Assembly: GCA_025928545.1 (NCBI GenBank)
Contig: JAICJH010000051.1
Span: 1 to 46,957 of the forward strand
Reading direction: 5' to 3'
Length of the DNA: 46,957 nt
Source of the DNA: Bryobacteraceae bacterium
GTDB taxonomy: Bacteria > Acidobacteriota > Terriglobia > Bryobacterales > Bryobacteraceae
Made by a program: the position numbers and the translations under genes. Position 1 is the first letter of the stretch. Every line of letters starts with the position of its first letter. The notes under the pieces are model-generated. The model saw only the letters and a program-made list of their open reading frames with translations. It was not told the origin of the DNA and searched no databases. Of this stretch, positions 1-7,315 are shown piece after piece.

Positions 1-546
1 CATTCGTTCCGTCTTCTCGGGTTTCCAGCCGTGGATTTCAAAATCATGCGACACTACCCGGGCACCGGGTTTCAGCTGAGCTTCCAGCACGGGACGCAGG
101 CGTTCGTTGGAACTTGTGAGGAGGTAAAGGGTGACTACATCGGCCCCGGCCAGCTCGGTCTTGAGCGCGTCACCGTGCACTATATGAACTTTGTCGCTAA
201 GTCCGAGCGAGGCGACGCGGGCGAGAGTGGCTTCATAGATGTCGCGACGGATTTCAACGCCCACGGCGCGGGCGGAAAACTTCGTGGCGGCGGCGATGAC
301 GATTCGGCCATCGCCGCAGCCGAGGTCGTAAACCATTTCGCCCGGTTTGACATCGGCCAGCGCGAGCATTCGATCCACGACAGGCTGAGGGCTGGGATAG
401 GCGGGAGCCAGAGTGTCCGGGTCCGAATATCGCTGACCCGCGGCGGGAAGCGCCAAAAATACTGCCGCAACGGGTAAAAGGAGCGTTGCGACCGTCAATC
501 GATTGATGAAGAAAGTGCTGTCTGCCACCCTAAAGCGAAATTGCAT
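1..546 (-). CDS. Exported class I SAM-dependent methyltransferase (3' end cut by window)
   Basis: The reading frame is open from an ATG at 546 to the window edge (182 codons, no stop), so the C-terminus is missing. After a hydrophobic N-terminal segment (about residues 18-36, ending near AAG-Q) comes a Rossmann methyltransferase motif I, VYDLGCGDGRI, followed by an acidic VGVEI strand and HGDAL, all typical of SAM binding. A signal-like N-terminus is unusual because SAM is cytosolic; the segment could instead be an uncleaved anchor. The start lies one base after the stop of the gene at 548-1855, so the two are probably co-transcribed. The substrate cannot be told from the sequence; the family call is firm and the role is not known. 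Confidence 0.8.
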   Translation of the reverse strand, partial: MQFRFRVADSTFFINRLTVATLLLPVAAVFLALPAAGQRYSDPDTLAPAYPSPQPVVDRMLALADVKPGEMVYDLGCGDGRIVIAAATKFSARAVGVEIRRDIYEATLARVASLGLSDKVHIVHGDALKTELAGADVVTLYLLTSSNERLRPVLEAQLKPGARVVSHDFEIHGWKPEKTERM

Positions 547-547
547 G

Positions 548-1855
548 CTAATGAGGTGACGCGCTGATGGTACTCGCAAGTTTCATCTTTACGATGTGAT
601 TCATGATATCTGTCCAGGACGTCCAGAGATCCCGGGGGCGGGAAATCGTATATTCGAAGCCACGAAGGCGCTTGACCACGGAACCAATGGCATCGCGCCA
701 GGCAGGGGCATCGTTCCATGACCCGGTGGACGGCATGAGCATGTAGTTCATATAAAACACCGGGTAGCTGATGGCTCCAATATCCTTTAAGCTCTCAGGC
801 GTAACCGGTTCATCTATAAAGGCCTTAGGCCCTGCGAATATAACAGCGTCGGCCGGGTTTCCCGCCAGCTCATCCTGAACAAGTTTGGTCAGAAATTCGG
901 TCGGGCTATGGGGGTCGGCGAGGTGTTTGTAGTCGACTATGCCCAATTTGAGCGACCGCAGTTGTCTGCCCAGATCGGGGAAATTGATCTCATCCAGATT
1001 GTCGGCGCGGTAAACGACGCGCTGCTCATTCATATTGAAGGCAACAATGCTGAATTTGACGAAGCGCGGCTCCCGTGCAATGGTGCGAAGGATGGAAACG
1101 AGGGCGCTGGCATCCACCGGGGCCATGGCTGCGGCCGCGGTTTGCTGTGGTGCGTAATTCACGAGAACTTTGACCTTCAGCGGTTCGCCTTCCGGTTTTC
1201 GCGCCACGGGCGGCTCGGGTTTGAAGAATTCGACATCGGCGGCCTCGACGTCATTGGCCGTGATGGTCATCTTCATTTCCTGGTCCTTGCCATTGAGTGA
1301 GGCATTAATGTCCCAATTGGAGGAACATACCCGCTCCATGTGGTCCCTCATCAACCAACGAACGTGGTAGGAGCCTTCACCGACATCGAAGCCTCCTTCG
1401 AGGAGCACTTTTCCGCCGGCGTCGTCGGCAATTACGGGCACGACGAACTTCTGGGAAAAATACCTGGGGCTATCTTTGGCCGTTGCCGGCGTCACGGAGA
1501 ATACCACCGTCAGAGTCTGACCGTTGCCGGCCAGTTCCTTCAAAGGCAGGGAGATTTCATAACCGGAATGAAAGCGGAGATCGAAGCCCATGAGGGGCTT
1601 CACGGAGGTCACGAGGCACGGAAGGTCTTTCTTTACCTCCTCCATTTCAAGAACGGAGGCGTCGCCCGGAAGCAGATTCACTTCATTGAGGGCGTCCGCG
1701 TTGTGCATCAGGTTTTGCGCGGGGAGCGGAGAAGCGCCGATTTGCGCCAGAACTGCGAGGGCGAGAACGGACGGAAATGAAGCCCAGCGCCACGCGAGGT
1801 GGCGTTGATCGGACTCTCTGCGACGGCTTTCGCGGGAATGACTGATTTGGGTCAT
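548..1855 (-). CDS. Exported protein of unknown function, 435 aa
   Basis: I do not recognise a named family. The ATG at 1855 is chosen because it is preceded by GGGGAACAGG and leads into a signal peptide (hydrophobic core about residues 27-40, probable cleavage after SPLPA-Q). A longer frame back to 2236 exists, but it runs over the start of the divergent gene at 1952 and has no secretory start. The C-terminal half (KVLVNYAP..., ADAVIFAGPKAFIDEP, YPVFYMNYMLMP, DAPAWRDAIGSVVKRLRG) has alternating beta/alpha character that suggests a degenerate von Willebrand A-like fold; this is inference only. It is the first gene of a two-gene unit with the methyltransferase downstream. Confidence 0.75.
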   Translation of the reverse strand: MTQISHSRESRRRESDQRHLAWRWASFPSVLALAVLAQIGASPLPAQNLMHNADALNEVNLLPGDASVLEMEEVKKDLPCLVTSVKPLMGFDLRFHSGYEISLPLKELAGNGQTLTVVFSVTPATAKDSPRYFSQKFVVPVIADDAGGKVLLEGGFDVGEGSYHVRWLMRDHMERVCSSNWDINASLNGKDQEMKMTITANDVEAADVEFFKPEPPVARKPEGEPLKVKVLVNYAPQQTAAAAMAPVDASALVSILRTIAREPRFVKFSIVAFNMNEQRVVYRADNLDEINFPDLGRQLRSLKLGIVDYKHLADPHSPTEFLTKLVQDELAGNPADAVIFAGPKAFIDEPVTPESLKDIGAISYPVFYMNYMLMPSTGSWNDAPAWRDAIGSVVKRLRGFEYTISRPRDLWTSWTDIMNHIVKMKLASTISASPH

Positions 1856-1951
1856 CCTGTTCCCCAGGTGGCTATTATAGTAGCGCAGCGCGCATCGTAG
1901 CGACAGCAATTTCTTTGCCAGCGATTCTGGCCGCCTCTTTACGATAACCAA

Positions 1952-2614
1952 ATGAGTTTCTTTATGGATCGAAGCAAAGATCAAGGTGAGGTGGCGCCAT
2001 CGCCCGCCGATCTTGATGGGGACGTGATTATCAGTCCCGACACGCGTCGGGAGAAGCGGCTTCCCGGCGGGCAGTCGCGGACAAAGAAGTGGCCGGTTCT
2101 GGATGCCAGCGGCCCACCAAGAATCGACATGGACACCTGGAGTCTGGGCATCTTCGGACTGGTTCATCAGACGATCGAGTGGAAGTGGGATGAGTTTCTG
2201 GCGCTGCCGCGCGTCAGGGTATTTTCGGATTTCCATTGCGTCACGCGCTGGAGTCGGCTGGGGAATGTATGGGAGGGGGTCTCGACGCGCGAGTTACTGG
2301 ATCGAAGCGGAGGAACGGCATCGGGAGGGTGCTTTGTTCTCGCGCATGGTTACGATCACGGGTATACGACGAATCTGTCGCTGGAGGATTTTCTCGCGGA
2401 GGACGCGCTGGTGGCGATCTCTCATGACGGCGAGCCCATTTCCACCGATCATGGCGGGCCCGCGAGGCTCGTCATTCCACGCCTCTATGCGTGGAAGAGC
2501 GCCAAATGGCTCAGTGGCATCGAAATTATTGCGTCAAACCGTGCGGGATTCTGGGAAAACAATGGTTATCACATGCGCGGCGATCCCTGGCAGGAAGAGC
2601 GGCATAGCTGGTAA
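1952..2614 (+). CDS. Sulfite oxidase-like molybdopterin-dependent oxidoreductase, 220 aa
   Basis: This matches the short YuiH-type sulfite-oxidase-fold family that binds molybdenum cofactor. The conserved cofactor cysteine is in SDFHCVTRWS (about C96). The GGPARLVIPRLYAWKSAKW block and the C-terminal GYHMRGDPWQEERHSW are hallmarks of this family. There is no signal peptide or heme domain, so it is probably a cytosolic, Moco-only enzyme whose substrate is unknown. The start at 1952 has no good ribosome site; an in-frame ATG at 1964 is an alternative. The gene is divergent from the exported protein at 548-1855 and convergent with the transglutaminase at 2651. Confidence 0.88.
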   Translation: MSFFMDRSKDQGEVAPSPADLDGDVIISPDTRREKRLPGGQSRTKKWPVLDASGPPRIDMDTWSLGIFGLVHQTIEWKWDEFLALPRVRVFSDFHCVTRWSRLGNVWEGVSTRELLDRSGGTASGGCFVLAHGYDHGYTTNLSLEDFLAEDALVAISHDGEPISTDHGGPARLVIPRLYAWKSAKWLSGIEIIASNRAGFWENNGYHMRGDPWQEERHSW

Positions 2615-2650
2615 CGGCTACCGGAGGCGGGCCGCTGCACGGCGATCAGG

Positions 2651-4759
2651 TCACTGCCAGCCGGCAGTTTCCATGCTCTCCAGCATCTGAGTCAACAGGA
2701 CCGCTCCGGCGGCATCTCCGCCAAAACGAACCTTGTTGTAGGCAGCTGTAAAGGCGCCGATCCGTTCTCTGTCTTCCGGCGGCAGATTCCTGGCGAACTC
2801 CGCCGGGGTAAACCAAGCCGGCTTTTGATAGCCTCGCCGGGCCATAGACTCCAGCATGCGCTCATAGAGCAGCCGCGCGTCGTGCGGTGTGCCTTCTCCG
2901 GAGCGGATTTTCCCGATCCGTCTCTTCGCATCCCACCATTGATGAATTCGTGGAGCATAGGATCGAACCAGCCATGCCAGCAAGGCGGTTAACAGGAACG
3001 AGAAGGTCCACCACGCCGCCGTTGTGAGAGCTTTCAGCGGCCAGGTCACACCTGCGCCACTACCACCAATTGACAGAAGCCGGTCACGAAACCCGAGAGC
3101 GAGCGTGGCCTGCTGCCCTGGGTTATAAGCCATTACCCATTGCTGCCAGGCGGTATCGGCGGCGTCCAGATACATGTTCATACGACGCAGCTTCAGTTTC
3201 AGCCAGCCACCGGCGCCCGATGCGGAGCCGGGCGGCGTAGGATCGAAGGTCACCCAGCCGCGCCCTTCGATCCACGCTTCGACCCAGGCATGCGCATCCG
3301 ATGCACGAATAACCCATGAGCCGGAAACGTCGTTGAAATATCCGCTTTGAAAGCCAGTGGCCACTCGGGCCGGAATACCCTGGGTCCGCAGCAGGACGGC
3401 CATGGCAGAAGCAAAATACTCACAATAGCCGCGCTTCGTCACGAAAAGAAAATCCAGAAGAGGATCGCGGCTGGCAGCTTCGGCGGAAGTGTCGAGGGAA
3501 TACGTGAAGCCGCGGTGGAGACGCTGTTCAATGCGGGAGGCTATTTCCAGGTCGGAAGTATCCGGACCCGAAGCCGCCCATTCTTTGCCAAGCTCGGGAA
3601 TGCGCGCATCCAAAACAGGGAGTTCGAGATCGCGCACACGCTCGGCCTTCGAGAGAGGGTAGGGAAGCGGCATCGCCTGTTGGGCGGAAACTTCATAAGC
3701 CAGAGGTTCGCCCGGGGAAGGAGGCGCGCGGTAGGAATCTTCGGCCGTACGGATCAGGGTGGTGGAGTCGACGTTAATGAATTCGGGAACTCCCGCGATG
3801 AAGAGGGTACCGGAATCGGAGTTGGACACGTCGACGCGGTAGAGCATGCGCTGCCCGTCGCGGCGGGATCGCTGCCAAAGGTCCGCCACCGTTGCCGTAC
3901 CCTGGACAGGGCGGATGTCGGCAGGCAAGTGAAGCTCCGACCAGCGGCGACCGTTAAACAGGCTGAGTGCGGATCCCCGCCACTTGAGACCGGGGGGCAG
4001 CGCGGCACCATAAGAGCGAACATGGAGGACTGGCCGATCGTCTTTTGCGACGGGTCCGAAGCGCCCGAGTTCGATGGCGTTGGTGAAGCCAGTTAGTCGC
4101 GGACCGTTCGGGAAGATCGCCGCCGCGGCGCGCGCGGTTCGCGGCAGCACAAAGAAGAGGGCGGCCGTCAGAACAAGGATTCCGCTGGCGGCGGAGCCGA
4201 CGAGAATCGCGAGTGTCCAGCCGGTGCGGCGACCGGTGCGTGCGCCGGCTGAGGCGATGGAGAGCGAGTTGAACTGGAATCCGCGGCGAATCTCCGCGCT
4301 GGTCATGACGCCGAGACCGAACAACACAGCAAGCGCGAGCCAGAGGAAGAACCGGGGCTGTGTCGATAAGGCGGCAGCGCCGATCAGGGCAATGAAGGCG
4401 AGCGAGCCGGTATAGAGGTAATCGCGATTGGTTCGCGCGGAGAGAATGCGGGCTACGCCCAGGAAACAGACTCCGTGTGCGGTGGCGGCAAAGAAATCGT
4501 GCGAGAGGAAGTAGAAATCGATGGGGTAAAAGATCAGATAGGCAGTTGCAAGAACGGTGATGAGTTTCTGCGGGATGCGCAGTTTCACGATTCCCGCTAC
4601 TACCAGTCCGCGCCAGCAAACTCCGGCAAGCAGAAAGGCAAGGGAAGGCAAGTCGAGCCGGCCGGTATCGGCGAGGGCGCAAAATGCGCTGGCAACCAGA
4701 CCCAGCAGTGAGAATTGAAAAAAATGTTCGACCGACGGAATGGCCGAGTTACTCCCCAT
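2651..4759 (-). CDS. TgpA-type membrane transglutaminase-like protein (DUF3488 / transglutaminase core / DUF4129)
   Basis: The protein has 702 residues from the ATG at 4759, chosen because the following MGSNSAIPSVEHFFQFSLLG begins the first membrane segment directly. The N-terminal third carries several membrane helices (DUF3488-like). A periplasmic transglutaminase core follows, with the Cys of RGYCEYFASAM (about C446), the His of DAHAWVEAW (about H490) and the Asp of TFDPTPPG (about D506) as the expected triad. One further membrane helix and a C-terminal DUF4129-like tail (LYERMLESMARRGYQ, FTPAEFARNLP) end the protein. Family members such as P. aeruginosa TgpA act on periplasmic proteins or peptides. 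A longer frame to 4828 lacks support. In acidobacteria such genes often lie near MoxR/DUF58 genes, but none is present here. Confidence 0.88.
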   Translation of the reverse strand: MGSNSAIPSVEHFFQFSLLGLVASAFCALADTGRLDLPSLAFLLAGVCWRGLVVAGIVKLRIPQKLITVLATAYLIFYPIDFYFLSHDFFAATAHGVCFLGVARILSARTNRDYLYTGSLAFIALIGAAALSTQPRFFLWLALAVLFGLGVMTSAEIRRGFQFNSLSIASAGARTGRRTGWTLAILVGSAASGILVLTAALFFVLPRTARAAAAIFPNGPRLTGFTNAIELGRFGPVAKDDRPVLHVRSYGAALPPGLKWRGSALSLFNGRRWSELHLPADIRPVQGTATVADLWQRSRRDGQRMLYRVDVSNSDSGTLFIAGVPEFINVDSTTLIRTAEDSYRAPPSPGEPLAYEVSAQQAMPLPYPLSKAERVRDLELPVLDARIPELGKEWAASGPDTSDLEIASRIEQRLHRGFTYSLDTSAEAASRDPLLDFLFVTKRGYCEYFASAMAVLLRTQGIPARVATGFQSGYFNDVSGSWVIRASDAHAWVEAWIEGRGWVTFDPTPPGSASGAGGWLKLKLRRMNMYLDAADTAWQQWVMAYNPGQQATLALGFRDRLLSIGGSGAGVTWPLKALTTAAWWTFSFLLTALLAWLVRSYAPRIHQWWDAKRRIGKIRSGEGTPHDARLLYERMLESMARRGYQKPAWFTPAEFARNLPPEDRERIGAFTAAYNKVRFGGDAAGAVLLTQMLESMETAGWQ

Positions 4760-4840
4760 AGGCACAGCTCTTATTTTAGCGGGAATGAGGCTGGCCTGAG
4801 AGGCAGTCAATGCGCATCCGCCGGGCAAGACTTTACAATG

Positions 4841-4850
4841 GAAGTGGAGC
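4841..4850 (+). promoter_or_regulatory. Ribosome binding site that supports a TTG start for the CDF gene
   Basis: GGAAGTGGAG lies 6 bases before the TTG at 4857. The nearby ATG at 4838 is in another frame, so this purine-rich site is the main argument for the TTG start. Confidence 0.55.
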
Positions 4851-4856
4851 TATTCA

Positions 4857-5786
4857 TTGCACACTCACCATCACGAGGGCAAGTCGGCGAAGGTTCTGAT
4901 CTGGTCGACAATCGCGACGGCGGCATTTGTCGGGCTTGAGCTTGTGGCAGGTATTCGGGCTCACAGTCTTGCGCTTATGTCGGACGCGGGGCATAACGCC
5001 ACGGATGCACTGGCGCTGTTGCTGGCGTGGTTCGCCGTTTTCTGCCAGAAGATGCCGGCGGATGAATCCCGAACTTTTGGTTATCACAGGGCGGGAGTGC
5101 TGGCTGCGTTTGTGAACGCTCTCACATTGGTGCTGCTTTCCGGCTGGATACTTTATGAAAGCTGGCTGCGACTGTTTCATCCGGTGGTGGTGAACGACCG
5201 GGTGATGCTGTGGATCGCACTGGGCGCAGTGGTACTGAATGGCGGCGTGATGATGGGGATTCAGCGCAGCGGCGACAAGAGCGTGAATCTGCGCGGCGCC
5301 TACATCCACATGCTTGGCGATCTGCTGGGCGCTATCGGGATTATTGGTGGTTCATTGTTGATCCGGTTCACCGGATGGACGAAGGCCGATCCCATTCTCT
5401 CGGCGGTTATCGCAATCCTGATTGTGTGGACGGCTCTCGATATCATCCGGGAATCGCTGAATATCCTGCTGGAAGGGAAGCCCCGCGGTCTGGAACTGGT
5501 GGCGGTGACGAACGCGATACGCGACGTAGCCGGAGTGCTGGATGTTCACGATCTGCATATCTGGAGCCTGGGTTCCGATTCCCATGCGCTCAGCAGTCAC
5601 ATACTGATTGAGGATATGCCGCCGTCACGAAGCGGCGAAATACTACAGTGCGTGAACCATGTGCTGGCCGACCGGTTTCATATCCACCACACAACGGTTC
5701 AGTTCGAGCATGTGAGTTGCGCAATTTCCGACAGCGGGTGTGTGATTACCGCGGTTCCGGAACATCATCATCACCACCATCATTAG
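4857..5786 (+). CDS. Cation diffusion facilitator, Zn2+ exporter (CzcD/ZitB type)
   Basis: The protein has 309 residues, normal for the family, with six predicted membrane helices. The transmembrane metal site is of the Zn-selective His/Asp kind: HNATD in helix II and HMLGD in helix V, both HxxxD. The cytosolic C-terminal domain (VHDLHIWSLGSDSHALSSHI) is the typical CDF dimer domain. It begins with a His cluster (HTHHHE) and ends in seven consecutive histidines encoded by mixed CAT/CAC codons, a plausible metal-sensing tail. The TTG start at 4857 is supported by GGAAGTGGAG just upstream. The gene is divergent from the transglutaminase and convergent with the amidohydrolase-like gene. It should export zinc (possibly Co/Ni/Cd) across the inner membrane. 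Confidence 0.93.
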   Translation: MHTHHHEGKSAKVLIWSTIATAAFVGLELVAGIRAHSLALMSDAGHNATDALALLLAWFAVFCQKMPADESRTFGYHRAGVLAAFVNALTLVLLSGWILYESWLRLFHPVVVNDRVMLWIALGAVVLNGGVMMGIQRSGDKSVNLRGAYIHMLGDLLGAIGIIGGSLLIRFTGWTKADPILSAVIAILIVWTALDIIRESLNILLEGKPRGLELVAVTNAIRDVAGVLDVHDLHIWSLGSDSHALSSHILIEDMPPSRSGEILQCVNHVLADRFHIHHTTVQFEHVSCAISDSGCVITAVPEHHHHHHH

Positions 5787-5796
5787 CATTGCGGAG

Positions 5797-7041
5797 TTAG
5801 TCGGAATAAGGGTTGCACTCCAGGACTGGATTGGCGCGCCGATAGACAATCCTGCCGGCTCGAATTACTATCGATGCATCGTTGTGTCCCGCTCTCCTTG
5901 CGAGTTCATGGTAATTGTCCACGTCCATGACGCAAATATCAGCCGCCTTACCTGGAGCAAGCGAGCCGGTCACGTGGGACAGGTGTAATGAGCATGCGGC
6001 ATTGTAGGTTGTGGCAACGATCGCCTCTTCGCTGGTCATGCCGAGATTCCGGCAGGCGAGAAAAAGGAAGAATTGCGGATTCAGGCATGCTCCCGCGTTC
6101 AGATGCGAACCCGAACCGATGGCGACGGGATTGCCGTCGTCGATTGCACTTCGATTCGAAATGTAGTCTCCGGAAATAATGTCGCCGGCCAGTGAGACGT
6201 TGAGGCAGCCTACATCCGCCAGAGACCTGGTGAGGTCGCTGGTTGCGGGAACGTACCCCAGGAGTGCGGTCGCGCCGGCGGAGTAGGCAAGTTCGAGAAC
6301 CTCTGCCGAGGGTGCTTCCTGAAGCCGGAATCGAATGTTGAAGCCGATAGCGGCGGCAGCGGTGGCTACGGCACGGGCGTCGGCTATGTGTCCCGGAACG
6401 ATGGCAATTTCAATCAGGGAAGAGAGTTCGTTACGGAAGATAGCGGGCAGCCAGGCCTGGCTCACGCCGTGGGGAAAAGCGTCGACTTTGCCTTGGGTGC
6501 AGGGAGGCGCGAACACCGAGCGAATTCGCAAAGGCTTCGACTGCATGGTTTGGTGGAGCTTCAGAGCTTTGTGAGTATTTTGAAGATCCGGCGCGAGCAG
6601 GGTGTGAGCGCCCACTGTGAGGACACCGTGTCTCGTGAGGTCCGCGGCAATTGCGGCGGCGTGACCTTCGAGCCGGCGAGTTGACATGTGGCGGATGTCC
6701 GTTTCGCCGGCATGACCTTCGCGATGTTTGCGGCAGGGTGACGCGATGGCCACATCGGGATCGACAAACGCGGGCATAACCACTTTTCCCGTCGCGTCGA
6801 TTTCCCGGGCACTTCGCGCCGTTTCGAGATTTTCCACGCGGCGGCTGGTACCGACTTCCGCGATTACACCACCGCGGATAAGAACGGCGCCGTCGGAAAC
6901 GATATTCAGGTCAGCCATCGCGGCCCCTCGGCGGGGACCGTCTGAGCCGCGCAGGGTTAACAGCTGGCGGGCTCCGCGAATCAGCGTCCAGGGGGCAGTT
7001 TCTGAACCGCCCGGAGCTGAATTCACCTCCGTTTTCGGCAT
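5797..7041 (-). CDS. Imidazolonepropionase-like amidohydrolase that lacks the metal ligands (probable pseudoenzyme)
   Basis: The overall frame resembles HutI: an N-terminal beta-sandwich half, FVDPDVAIASPCRKHREG at the place of FVDPHTHLVF, then MTSEEAIVATTYNAACSL, GSLAPGKAADICVMDVDNYHELARRAGHN and IVIRAGRIVYRR. The HxH that should bind the metal is absent (PDVA). The HADE-like block reads RFRLQE, and the expected ATDFNPG reads GSGSHLNAG, so essentially every ligand is gone. It is 414 residues, full length for the family, with an intact reading frame, which argues for selection rather than decay. It may be a structural or binding protein, or may use another chemistry. No other hut gene is in the window. 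Confidence 0.75.
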   Translation of the reverse strand: MPKTEVNSAPGGSETAPWTLIRGARQLLTLRGSDGPRRGAAMADLNIVSDGAVLIRGGVIAEVGTSRRVENLETARSAREIDATGKVVMPAFVDPDVAIASPCRKHREGHAGETDIRHMSTRRLEGHAAAIAADLTRHGVLTVGAHTLLAPDLQNTHKALKLHQTMQSKPLRIRSVFAPPCTQGKVDAFPHGVSQAWLPAIFRNELSSLIEIAIVPGHIADARAVATAAAAIGFNIRFRLQEAPSAEVLELAYSAGATALLGYVPATSDLTRSLADVGCLNVSLAGDIISGDYISNRSAIDDGNPVAIGSGSHLNAGACLNPQFFLFLACRNLGMTSEEAIVATTYNAACSLHLSHVTGSLAPGKAADICVMDVDNYHELARRAGHNDASIVIRAGRIVYRRANPVLECNPYSD

Positions 7042-7088
7042 TTACTCGACTGTCAGTGCTATTGTAGCTGTTATCGTTTCGGGGAAGA

Positions 7089-7283
7089 ATGGAAAGCAAC
7101 TCGCCAGAAAACGCAGATCCGCAGCCCCGCAAACGGCGGCGCCGTTCGAGGCAATCGGGCAAGGCTTCCTATCAGAAACGACAACGGCTGAAGGAACTTG
7201 CCTTCTGGGCCGTGGTTTGTCTAGTGGGGGGAGCGGTAGTGACCGCGATTGCAGTTCTGGCCGGTGGATCGTCCAGCAATTGA
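7089..7283 (+). CDS. Small basic membrane protein, 64 aa
   Basis: The start has a good ribosome site (CGGGGAAGA just before the ATG). The first half is strongly basic (RKRRRRSRQSGKASYQKRQRLKE) and the second half is a single membrane helix (about residues 38-58), ending in GGSSSN. The charge pattern predicts the basic part stays in the cytoplasm. It sits between the divergent amidohydrolase-like gene and the convergent end of the secretion operon. No family is recognised; its role is unknown. Confidence 0.6.
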   Translation: MESNSPENADPQPRKRRRRSRQSGKASYQKRQRLKELAFWAVVCLVGGAVVTAIAVLAGGSSSN

Positions 7284-7315
7284 TAGAAGCGATACGCTCC
7301 GACCAACCCGCGCAG

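Noticed and set aside
1856..2236. 127-residue N-terminal extension of the exported protein at 548-1855
   Set aside because: It overlaps the divergent molybdoenzyme gene and would put the signal peptide in the middle of the protein.
5760..5786. Seven-histidine end that looks like a cloning tag
   Set aside because: It is preceded by a complete natural CDF gene, uses mixed His codons, and is followed by natural intergenic sequence; His-rich ends occur in this family.
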